Origin: Firmicutes bacterium UBA5301
GTDB lineage: Bacteria; Bacillota; UBA5301
Assembly: GCA_002408345.1 (NCBI GenBank)
Contig: DHRX01000001.1
Coordinates: forward strand, 6,854-12,531
Direction: 5' to 3'
DNA length: 5,678 nucleotides
Shown: one piece after another, positions 1 through 5,659 of the stretch
Layout: each line of letters begins with the position of its first letter
Numbering within the stretch: position 1 is the first letter of the stretch
Notes under the pieces: model-generated
Told to the model about the DNA's origin: nothing
The model's input: the letters and a program-made list of their open reading frames with translations, nothing else
Databases searched by the model: none
Made by a program: the position numbers and the translations under genes

Positions 1-951
1 GTTTCCTAACGGATCTAGGGCAGCAATCCCGATAATACCGACAAGAACAGCACCAATTAGACTAATCGCTACCCAGGAGACCCCTATAAACTGGGCTACC
101 GGAATATCCTTGGCTGACTTAATTCCCATAAACCGTACTAAAATATGGGGCATACCAAAATAGCCTAAACCCCAAGCAAGTAAAGAAATTAGGCCGATAA
201 AGGTAAGCCCATCCCCAGGCTGGGGGCCAGAGGTCCACATTATTTTTTCGGCAAAATTGTAGTTGACTAGCTTACCAGCGTCCAATAGATCCGGGTTAAT
301 ACTGCCTACCGTCGCAATTGTGCCGCCAAAACCGTTGAATACCCCGACAACTACTAGGGGGGTAATTATTAGGGCTAAAAACATCAGCGAACCTTGAACA
401 AAATCTGTCCAGCAAACCGCTTTGTAGCCGCCGAGAAAGGTATAGATCCCGACAATTATTACGGATAAAAGCACCGCCAGTTTGTAGTCAAGACCTAAGA
501 TGCTCTCAAAGAGAATACCACCAGCTACTAAACCGGAAGAAACATAAATAGTAAAAAAGACGACAATGGCTAGCGCTGATATAATCCGAAGAGCGTGGGA
601 TTCATCATGGAAACGCTTTTCCAAGTAGTCCGAGATAGTGATGGCATCGACAACCTCAGTATAACGCCGCAGCCTTTTCGCGGTAAATTGCCAATTCAAA
701 TAGGTACCAATAGCTAGTCCGATCCCGATCCACATAGCATTAAAGCCGCTAGCATAAACAGCTCCCGGGAAACCTAGCAACAGCCAACCGCTCATATCAC
801 TAGCTTGAGCGCTCAAAGCGGTAACGTAGGGGTTTAGGGATCGATCACCTAAGAAATAATCACCTAAAGATTCGTTCCGCTTATAGAAATAAGACCCGAT
901 CGCTAACATACCCAACGTATAAACAATCAGAACAATTACAACTTGGTTCAT
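1..951 (-). CDS. putP: PutP-like sodium:solute symporter (SSS family), N-terminal 317 residues, cut by window edge
   Basis: This gene encodes an inner-membrane sodium:solute symporter, most likely for proline or a related amino acid. Reading the minus strand from the ATG at 951 gives 317 uninterrupted codons to the edge; E. coli PutP is about 500 residues, so roughly the last third is missing. The match to PutP is close: the stretch around residues 44-56 (TALSAQASDMSGW) contains Asp52, which corresponds to the sodium-binding Asp55 of E. coli PutP. RIISALAIVVFFTIYVSSG and GLGYFGMPHILVRFM are also near copies of PutP segments. The TM8 sodium-site residues probably lie beyond the edge. An AAAGGGG ribosome-binding site sits 9 nt before the ATG, and the start overlaps the preceding small gene as ATGA. 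Family assignment is firm. The substrate is inferred, because pantothenate, acetate and other SSS carriers share the fold, but local identity favours the proline branch. Confidence 0.92.
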   Translation of the reverse strand, partial: MNQVVIVLIVYTLGMLAIGSYFYKRNESLGDYFLGDRSLNPYVTALSAQASDMSGWLLLGFPGAVYASGFNAMWIGIGLAIGTYLNWQFTAKRLRRYTEVVDAITISDYLEKRFHDESHALRIISALAIVVFFTIYVSSGLVAGGILFESILGLDYKLAVLLSVIIVGIYTFLGGYKAVCWTDFVQGSLMFLALIITPLVVVGVFNGFGGTIATVGSINPDLLDAGKLVNYNFAEKIMWTSGPQPGDGLTFIGLISLLAWGLGYFGMPHILVRFMGIKSAKDIPVAQFIGVSWVAISLIGAVLVGIIGIAALDPLGN

Positions 952-1061
952 CGGCCCACACCCCTTTTGGAGTGTACAAGGTTAATTAAAGACAAGATTA
1001 TTATCGCTAAACTGGGGATAAACAACCAAAACCAGGTAATAAAGGGTAAACTATAACTCAT
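948..1061 (-). CDS. Symporter small accessory-type protein, 37 aa, one membrane helix
   Basis: This very short gene begins MSYSLPFITWFWLF and ends HSKRGVGR. It has one hydrophobic helix at about residues 6-29, rich in aromatic then aliphatic residues, followed by a basic tail, which suggests the C-terminus faces the cytoplasm. Small single-helix proteins of this size are known directly upstream of SSS-family symporters and are annotated as symporter small accessory proteins; their role in carrier assembly or stability is presumed rather than proven. Its TGA stop overlaps the symporter ATG (ATGA, 4 bp), a strong sign of translational coupling. The chosen ATG follows a purine-rich GGAGAAGGGAG. 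An in-frame ATG seven codons upstream (1082) would bury that site inside the gene and has no ribosome-binding site of its own. Assignment rests on size, topology and position. Confidence 0.75.
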   Translation of the reverse strand: MSYSLPFITWFWLFIPSLAIIILSLINLVHSKRGVGR

Positions 1062-1125
1062 ACTCGCTACTCCCTTCTCCATTCAATAGACTTTGTTATA
1101 TTCCGCAGAAATACGACTGAGTCCT

Positions 1126-1347
1126 TTAAAGCAATAATAAAAGCGTCAGAAGCACGATCCCTTCTCCTAGGAAAACAACCCCTGTCGCGATATTCATCAA
1201 AACAAACTCTTTAACATCACCGACAAATTCGGCGCGGTTCGGTAACCTTTTACGCTCTGTAATAATTGTAAAAAGCCAAATACTGATTAACACTGGAACT
1301 GAAAAAACTGAAGCCCCACGCATTTGGTCCAAGATGTAACTTAACAT
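1126..1347 (-). CDS. Hypothetical small membrane protein, 73 aa, two helices
   Basis: I do not recognise the family. The protein has two hydrophobic segments, about residues 12-30 (SVFSVPVLISIWLFTII) and 48-73, the latter ending in a run of leucines at the very C-terminus. The short connecting loop carries ERKR and further basic residues, so by the positive-inside rule the loop is cytoplasmic and both ends face out. A conserved-looking GEG at 61-63 interrupts the second helix. The ATG at 1347 is preferred over a GTG three codons upstream because AAGGAG lies exactly 8 nt before this ATG but overlaps the GTG. It is the first gene of the symporter unit, 64 bp before the 37-residue accessory protein with no terminator visible between them. 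It could therefore be another carrier-associated subunit, but the sequence gives no direct functional clue. Confidence 0.7.
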   Translation of the reverse strand: MLSYILDQMRGASVFSVPVLISIWLFTIITERKRLPNRAEFVGDVKEFVLMNIATGVVFLGEGIVLLTLLLLL

Positions 1348-1355
1348 TTCTCGCA

Positions 1356-1361
1356 CTCCTT
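1356..1361 (-). promoter_or_regulatory. Ribosome-binding site AAGGAG that decides the start of the 73-aa gene
   Basis: AAGGAG on the minus strand lies 8 nt before the ATG at 1347. The longer reading, with a GTG at 1356-1354, would begin on the last base of this site and could not be served by it. This supports a 73-residue rather than a 76-residue product. Confidence 0.8.
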
Positions 1362-1442
1362 AGTTTCTCTTTATGGGATATTTTCCAATAACAAACAGAA
1401 AGGACATTCAACATGTTTTCTTATATCCCTTTGATTAACTCT

Positions 1443-1448
1443 ATTATA
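1443..1448 (-). promoter_or_regulatory. Candidate -10 hexamer (TATAAT) for the symporter unit
   Basis: A perfect TATAAT is read on the minus strand just after the terminator of the upstream operon and about 95 bp before the first gene of the symporter unit. The hexamer 17 bp upstream is AAATCC, a poor -35 match, and there is no TG extension. If it is a promoter it would probably need an activator or a different sigma contact. AT-richness makes a chance match quite possible. Confidence 0.35.
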
Positions 1449-1461
1449 AATATGCATATTT
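1448..1461. repeat. Perfect 14-bp palindrome AAATATGCATATTT, possible operator
   Basis: All seven base pairs of this inverted repeat match, with no spacer. It abuts and overlaps by one base the TATAAT candidate at 1443-1448, so it falls in the -35 to -10 spacer of the putative symporter promoter, where a dimeric repressor would block polymerase. It is not a terminator: the stem is AT-rich, has no loop and no following T-run. A regulatory role is inferred only from symmetry and position. Confidence 0.4.
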
Positions 1462-1474
1462 TCTCGGATTTTAT

Positions 1475-1528
1475 GGAATAAAATAAGTCGGGAAGTACCG
1501 GGAAATTTACGGACTTCCTGACTTATTT
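1475..1528 (-). terminator. Rho-independent terminator closing the AOR operon
   Basis: Two 15-base arms (1482-1496 and 1513-1527) pair with a single internal mismatch, and 1481/1528 add an outer A-T pair. Past an unpaired base, a further CCG/CGG pairing at 1498-1500 with 1510-1512 leaves a 9-nt loop. In minus-strand direction the stem runs into TTATTTTATTCC, a T-rich tail. It begins 14 bp after the TAG of the 138-residue gene. The reverse direction has only a weak T-run and no gene to serve, so I assign it to the minus strand. It separates the oxidoreductase operon from the symporter unit. Confidence 0.85.
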
Positions 1529-1541
1529 GGAGTGGATCAAG

Positions 1542-1958
1542 CTAAACTAACTTACTATCTGTCGACGGCTGATCTACTTTGGCCGTAGCTACCTGGCATT
1601 GCTCTAGTCTTTGCTCCAATAATCTCTTGACCGGAACAACTTGGTCTGCATAAGGTTTGTCCAAAGAGGTAGCCCTTTGGATGGCTTGTGCTAACTCTTC
1701 GTCGCTAAGTACCTCCTTAACCCAGCGAGCTAAAACGGCAAAATCAATGTAGCCAACTGACGACCGATTAGCAAGCCTTATTAAAGCATCAAGAGGATCT
1801 GTGCGCAGGAAGCCAACCACACTCTCCAGGTTATAGAACTCATAGGGGATATTCCCCGCCGTCGCACTCAGTTTAAATCCTCCCAGCCGCTCCTCGTAAC
1901 TAACCTCTCGTAAGATCTTCGTCGCCGATTCAAAAGAAGGGGGGGCTAAATTACTCAT
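1542..1958 (-). CDS. Hypothetical protein, 138 aa, last gene of the AOR operon
   Basis: I do not recognise the family. The product has no signal peptide, no membrane segment and a single cysteine (Cys121), so it is probably cytoplasmic and not a cluster carrier itself. It looks like a compact fold up to about residue 120, with a probable helical stretch at 74-96 (VLARWVKEVLSDEELAQAIQ lies here) and a second at 108-121. The last 17 residues are polar and look disordered. The ATG lies 2 bp after the stop of the AOR gene, and its ribosome-binding site (AGGTGG) is formed by the last codons of that gene, so the two are very likely translationally coupled. Position directly after the catalytic subunit parallels ydhW after ydhV in E. 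coli, but I cannot show homology. A dedicated maturation or chaperone role, or a small structural subunit, are both open; neither is shown by the sequence. Confidence 0.75.
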   Translation of the reverse strand: MSNLAPPSFESATKILREVSYEERLGGFKLSATAGNIPYEFYNLESVVGFLRTDPLDALIRLANRSSVGYIDFAVLARWVKEVLSDEELAQAIQRATSLDKPYADQVVPVKRLLEQRLEQCQVATAKVDQPSTDSKLV

Positions 1959-1960
1959 AT

Positions 1961-4030
1961 TTAACCACCTAACTTTCCTTGGCTTTCCAGTTCATCAGCC
2001 ACATGCTTTAAGCCTATTTCCTCCAACGTCCTTCTAAGCGGCCAGCCTGTAGCCGGATCCCAGCCTTCCAACTTGTAATACCTAGTTTTCCATTCGTCAA
2101 ACTTGGTCTTGTCAAGTATTCGGCCAACTACACTCTTATATTTCCACTCTCCATCTTCGAAAACCGTCATAGTGTAGGGCGCCTCAAAGTTTGTATAACC
2201 AGGAACCGCTGGTTGCTGGTAGCTATATTCACCTAAATACTCCTGGTCCCGGTGTCTCCCCTGTAAGATCCAAATCGCTCGGTCTAGGTTCCACATCTTC
2301 CGTCCAATCTCTAGGCTCTCTTCAAACCCAAGATCTTGGCCTGTCACAGCCTTAAAAAAGCGAACTTCTCCATCAGGGGTAACCCCTCGATTGTTGGGGC
2401 CATTGGGGTTGAGGAAATCTGCCCAGGCAAAGTCGCACAAACAAAGGCTAGCTTTCCAAAACCGTGTATAGTGCCGATGCCAGGCAACGAGTTTCGCCAT
2501 AGGTTCGGAGTAGATGCCTTCATCACTGTAATCAATCATCATAGGATCACAGTACGGCCTGAGTTTTTCGGCCATGATCTCCGAAAGCTCTTTGGCGGTT
2601 ACCGGCGGCTCTACTCCATATAAGCCACAGACCGTAGGCGTCCAATAGCAGCACCAGTTAAAGTCGTGTTCGTTAACATCACGTTCCCCAAGAATACTAC
2701 CATATCCCCATTCCACTTCTGTCCGCCCATCATAGTGCTGCGGATGGCCCCAGTACTGCAGCGCGGCGGCACCACTTTTTAAATCTTCCTCTAAACGGCC
2801 GTACTTTTCCGCCGCCCGGGCCAGCCCTTCCGCCAAAACAGCTCCAATCTCCTGTTTATAGCTGATCCGGCGAATAAACTCTTCAATAAAACTGGCCTCA
2901 CCTACATCTTCTAACGGCAGGTCAGTATCGATCATTTTGCCTGGACCAACTAACCCTTTACCGGCTAAAATTGTTAACCACCTAATCATCGCCATCAACT
3001 GGTAGACATTTATTCCGTATTGCTGGCATAAGTCTGCTGCCCGCATGTTGGCCTGAGTAATTTTACCATGCTTTTTAATGTCATAAGCACCATAGTAATG
3101 AAGTTCCATACAATGTGATTCATTGCTCATCCCTGTTTCGGTTCGCCCCCGGCAGCAGCGATGACAGCCTACGCAACCTTGCGGCCGACTTCCCCATCCT
3201 TCGGGGAAAACACCGATGTTGGGGTTCCCGGCAAAGGGAAAGTTTCCGACAACGGGCTTGTAGTCGTCAACATTAATTCCGTAGTCTCTGATCCACATCC
3301 TGGCGGCCATTAATTCTTGGGGATCAGCCACCTCTACACTACCTGTGCCGATGACACTAATGGCTTTTAGGTTCTTCGAACCCCACACTCCGCCAAGTCC
3401 GCCCTCTCCGGCCCCGTTACCGGCGTCATGAATTAAACTGGCTACTCTAGTTAGATTTTCCCCGGCCGGCCCAATAGTTAACACAGCAGGCTTCTGGGTC
3501 GTCCGACCGCTATCTCGCCTAGTGTCCATGGTAGCCCATTCCCCAAAAACTTGACCTTCACGAACCTCTTGCCAGATCTTTTTCTGGGTCGTCCAGGCAT
3601 CCAGGCCCCAGAGGTGATCGGCATCTTTTATTTGTACATCACCATTACGGATATCGACCCAAACAGGTTTATCTGCCTTGCCCTCAATAACAACGCCATC
3701 CCAACCCGCATACTTTAACATCGGAGCAAAGCGACCGCCAAAGCCCGTGCGGGTAAACCATTCCGTAGGATAGCTTTCCAAACCAACCGCCTGAACCTCA
3801 CAGCGACCGGCAGCGGCGGGTACCAAGGTACCAGTAAGCGGCGAAGACATTATAGTGATAACGTTCCGTGGGTCAAACCCACTAATATCCTTTTTCTCGC
3901 ATAAATCCCAGAAGATGGCCGAGCCCATCCCGTGGCCGCCATACCATTGTTTGTATTTTTTTGTTTCGATGATGGAGATCTTTCGTTCTGTCAGATTGAC
4001 TCTAAGGATTTTTCCCATATGTCCCTTCAC
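1961..4030 (-). CDS. Aldehyde:ferredoxin oxidoreductase family catalytic subunit (YdhV/BamB-like), 689 aa
   Basis: This is the catalytic subunit of a tungsten- or molybdenum-bis-pterin enzyme, a family that interconverts aldehydes and carboxylic acids or performs other low-potential reactions; the substrate here is unknown. The N-terminal pterin-binding domain spans about residues 4-230, with SSPLTGT (62-68), GGRFAPMLKYAGWDG (98-112) and GPAGENLTRVASL with GLGGVWGSKNLKAI (187-224), all hallmarks of the family. A proximal [4Fe-4S] cluster is indicated by Cys286-X2-Cys289-X3-Cys293, the spacing of Pyrococcus AOR, with a fourth ligand at Cys530 or Cys532. The pterin-contact motifs of classic AORs (DxxGLD and DxxGLC) are degenerate here: QQYGIN at 336-341 and a CLC segment at 530-532. 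Length is slightly above the roughly 605-residue archaeal enzymes and close to YdhV and BamB. No signal peptide is visible. The GTG start is set by AGGAGG 7 nt upstream. The family is certain, the subgroup is inferred. Confidence 0.93.
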   Translation of the reverse strand: MKGHMGKILRVNLTERKISIIETKKYKQWYGGHGMGSAIFWDLCEKKDISGFDPRNVITIMSSPLTGTLVPAAAGRCEVQAVGLESYPTEWFTRTGFGGRFAPMLKYAGWDGVVIEGKADKPVWVDIRNGDVQIKDADHLWGLDAWTTQKKIWQEVREGQVFGEWATMDTRRDSGRTTQKPAVLTIGPAGENLTRVASLIHDAGNGAGEGGLGGVWGSKNLKAISVIGTGSVEVADPQELMAARMWIRDYGINVDDYKPVVGNFPFAGNPNIGVFPEGWGSRPQGCVGCHRCCRGRTETGMSNESHCMELHYYGAYDIKKHGKITQANMRAADLCQQYGINVYQLMAMIRWLTILAGKGLVGPGKMIDTDLPLEDVGEASFIEEFIRRISYKQEIGAVLAEGLARAAEKYGRLEEDLKSGAAALQYWGHPQHYDGRTEVEWGYGSILGERDVNEHDFNWCCYWTPTVCGLYGVEPPVTAKELSEIMAEKLRPYCDPMMIDYSDEGIYSEPMAKLVAWHRHYTRFWKASLCLCDFAWADFLNPNGPNNRGVTPDGEVRFFKAVTGQDLGFEESLEIGRKMWNLDRAIWILQGRHRDQEYLGEYSYQQPAVPGYTNFEAPYTMTVFEDGEWKYKSVVGRILDKTKFDEWKTRYYKLEGWDPATGWPLRRTLEEIGLKHVADELESQGKLGG

Positions 4031-4037
4031 GTTTTCC

Positions 4038-4043
4038 CCTCCT
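4038..4043 (-). promoter_or_regulatory. Ribosome-binding site AGGAGG supporting a GTG start for the AOR gene
   Basis: A perfect AGGAGG lies 7 nt before the GTG at 4030. The next in-frame ATG (codon 5) would be about 19 nt away, too far. The site sits 2 bp beyond the TAA of the ferredoxin gene, within a 15-bp gap, consistent with coupled translation. Confidence 0.8.
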
Positions 4044-4045
4044 CT

Positions 4046-4741
4046 TTAATCTATGGGCATTCCGAGCTGTTTCCAACTTGCGGTTCGTAAATTTACACGA
4101 TACCCCAGGTCCCCGACTTGGGTTGGGATTTCCGCTGTAAATTTGATGGCTCGCATAGGACATATTTCAACGCAAGCTTGTTTGCCATTAGCACCACCTT
4201 CCTCTTTCCAGAAGGGGGTATTGGCACAAAGATCACATTTTTGGGAATGCTTCTGCTCATGGTTCCATTGAACCCTAGCCGGCTGTTGTGGACAGGCCTC
4301 GATACACTGCATACAGCCGATACATTTGCGTTCCTCAACCATCCGGACATTGCCATTATCCGGATTAGCCCTAAGGGCCCCGGTTGGACATGCTTCAACA
4401 CAAGCTGGAAAAGTACACTGCCTGCATTGCTCGATCTCGATATCGTTTGGCCAGGCTTCAAAAGAGTTCTGGATAATCTGTATCCGTGAAAGCGAGAGGT
4501 TTACTTTTCCTTCATGGACTAGGGAACAAGCCAGCATACAGCTGACACAACCAGCACATTTTTTGGTGTCCACAAGAAGGTAGCCCCCCGAAGCGGGAAC
4601 TGCAACCATCCCATCGCCTAAATTTATTAATCTTGGTATAGCACCACCAAAGGCCACACCTAAGGCGGCACCACTAGCTAACTTGAGAAATGATCGTCTA
4701 GAAAGCTCTTGATTATTCTGATTAACTTCATGATCAGCCAT
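4046..4741 (-). CDS. Tat-signal electron-transfer subunit with four [4Fe-4S] clusters, 231 aa
   Basis: This is a DmsB/NrfC/YdhX-type iron-sulfur subunit that passes electrons between a catalytic subunit and a membrane cytochrome. Sixteen cysteines fall in four groups: 62/65/68/72, 106/109/114/118, 140/143/146/150 and 169/172/190/194, enough for four [4Fe-4S] clusters with the usual swapped ligand pattern. The N-terminus has a textbook twin-arginine motif, SRRSFLK at residues 14-20, followed by a weakly hydrophobic Gly/Ala-rich stretch (21-36). A possible cleavage region lies near VPAS (48-51), though the segment could also stay as an uncleaved anchor. The start overlaps the cytochrome gene by 8 bp, with AAGGGG 9 nt upstream. 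The signal implies folding with clusters in the cytoplasm and then export to, or anchoring on, the outer membrane face. That is unexpected, because the AOR partner has no signal. Confidence 0.93.
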   Translation of the reverse strand: MADHEVNQNNQELSRRSFLKLASGAALGVAFGGAIPRLINLGDGMVAVPASGGYLLVDTKKCAGCVSCMLACSLVHEGKVNLSLSRIQIIQNSFEAWPNDIEIEQCRQCTFPACVEACPTGALRANPDNGNVRMVEERKCIGCMQCIEACPQQPARVQWNHEQKHSQKCDLCANTPFWKEEGGANGKQACVEICPMRAIKFTAEIPTQVGDLGYRVNLRTASWKQLGMPID

Positions 4742-5648
4742 TTACTCTAACCCCTTCCTCTTTGGATTGCCGAGCCAGCTCGTCTGGGGCCGCTATCCCC
4801 GTGATTTCTTCGTACCATTTAGCGTGGTTACTTTTGACATACTCTGCAGGTGCATATCCTGTTATCATAGAGCGTAGTAAAGGCCAAGACCACGGCATGA
4901 TACTAGACATAACGATATGAACCAGTAGATTAAGCCCCACCAAGATAGCTCCCATATCATGAAACAGAGTTGTTACCCCCATAATACCTGCTGGTAAATT
5001 CCAGATATGAGCGGCAACCTTAATAAACCCGCTGCTTATAACCAACCCCACTGAAGCAATCCACAAAGGGTAGGATAGCTTTTCGCTAGCCAGAAACTTA
5101 CCTTCCCGTGGTTTTTGTCCAATGCCAAACTTGGCAGCATAATGAGCGATAGCATCTTTGAAATCACGAACTTCAGGTAGATGTTCTTTAAGTTTGTTGC
5201 CAACTAGAATATCTGTTACGTGCATTGACACACTGAAAAGGAAGACCAGTACCCCAACAAAATGAAGGTTAAACAGGAACCCAACAGCCTGCGGGGTACC
5301 TACCAGCCTGGGGATAAAAAGAAAGCCCAAATACACCCCTGTTCCCAGTAACAGTAGTGTCGATAAGGCATGCCCCCAGTGGGTAAGAAAGGCTGTTTCA
5401 TCATGGCGTAAAACTTTCCCTTCTAATAGTACCGCTGCTTTACGTTTGCTCGCTGCCCCAACATATACCCCGAGTAGAGCGGCAATTGGAGTAAGCCATC
5501 CATAGTGGGTAAAGAGGAGATTATACCGATAGGAGCCGGCAAAACCCGCCCGGTAAATGAATAACCGAGAGGCCTTGAAAGCTAAATAGATGCCAAGAGC
5601 AAAAACAGCCAATAACCCAAGAAATGACGTTAATCTCTTTACCATCAT
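4734..5648 (-). CDS. Cytochrome b-type membrane subunit (FdnI/PhsC/YdhU-like), 304 aa
   Basis: This is a diheme membrane anchor that would exchange electrons between the iron-sulfur subunit and the quinone pool. Likely membrane helices are at about 8-27, 46-65, 93-113, 125-147, 192-213 and 226-250. The last four form the cytochrome b core: HWGH at 90-93, His129 and His143 in the next helix, and His230-X13-His244 in the last. The HX13H pair matches His155/His169 of E. coli FdnI, and one of His90/93 and one of His129/143 match FdnI His18 and His57. The first two helices are an N-terminal addition relative to the roughly 217-residue FdnI. The C-terminal tail (about 251-304) is polar and presumably cytoplasmic. 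It is the first gene of the visible operon. Two consecutive ATG codons start it; the second (5645) has the better spacing from AGGAGG, so the product may be 303 residues. Confidence 0.9.
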   Translation of the reverse strand: MMVKRLTSFLGLLAVFALGIYLAFKASRLFIYRAGFAGSYRYNLLFTHYGWLTPIAALLGVYVGAASKRKAAVLLEGKVLRHDETAFLTHWGHALSTLLLLGTGVYLGFLFIPRLVGTPQAVGFLFNLHFVGVLVFLFSVSMHVTDILVGNKLKEHLPEVRDFKDAIAHYAAKFGIGQKPREGKFLASEKLSYPLWIASVGLVISSGFIKVAAHIWNLPAGIMGVTTLFHDMGAILVGLNLLVHIVMSSIMPWSWPLLRSMITGYAPAEYVKSNHAKWYEEITGIAAPDELARQSKEEGVRVNG

Positions 5649-5650
5649 TA

Positions 5651-5659
5651 CCCTCCTTT
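5651..5659 (-). promoter_or_regulatory. Ribosome-binding site AAAGGAGGG of the cytochrome gene
   Basis: The core AGGAGG ends 3 nt before the first ATG (5648) and 6 nt before the second (5645). The second spacing is the more usual, so initiation at 5645 is somewhat favoured. Confidence 0.75.

Noticed and set aside
1062..1082. Upstream in-frame ATG extending the 37-aa protein by seven residues
   Set aside because: It has no ribosome-binding site, and the added codons consist of the purine-rich site that serves the downstream ATG.
1348..1356. GTG start giving a 76-aa version of the small membrane protein
   Set aside because: The AAGGAG site overlaps this GTG and is ideally spaced for the ATG at 1347 instead.
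1371..1480. Near-identical 10-mers TTATGGGATA (1371) and TTATGGAATA (1471), 100 bp apart
   Set aside because: Short, AT-rich and not associated with any other symmetry; compatible with chance in this intergenic stretch.
1481..1528. Bidirectional terminator reading of the hairpin
   Set aside because: Only the minus-strand side has a convincing T-rich tail, and no plus-strand gene leads into it.
2336..2623. Plus-strand open frame of 95 codons inside the AOR gene
   Set aside because: It lies antisense to a strongly conserved AOR segment, has no plausible ribosome-binding site and encodes no recognisable motif. It is a shadow of the real gene.
1961..4030. Calling the catalytic subunit a true BamB benzoyl-CoA reductase subunit
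   Set aside because: None of the other bam genes (BamC-I types) or aromatic degradation genes are present; the Tat ferredoxin and cytochrome b partners fit a Ydh-like membrane complex better.
4118..4489. Plus-strand open frame of 123 codons antisense to the ferredoxin gene
   Set aside because: Overlaps the cysteine clusters of a clear four-cluster ferredoxin; neighbouring overlapping frames at 4053-4271, 4326-4583 and 4093-4461 are shadows for the same reason.
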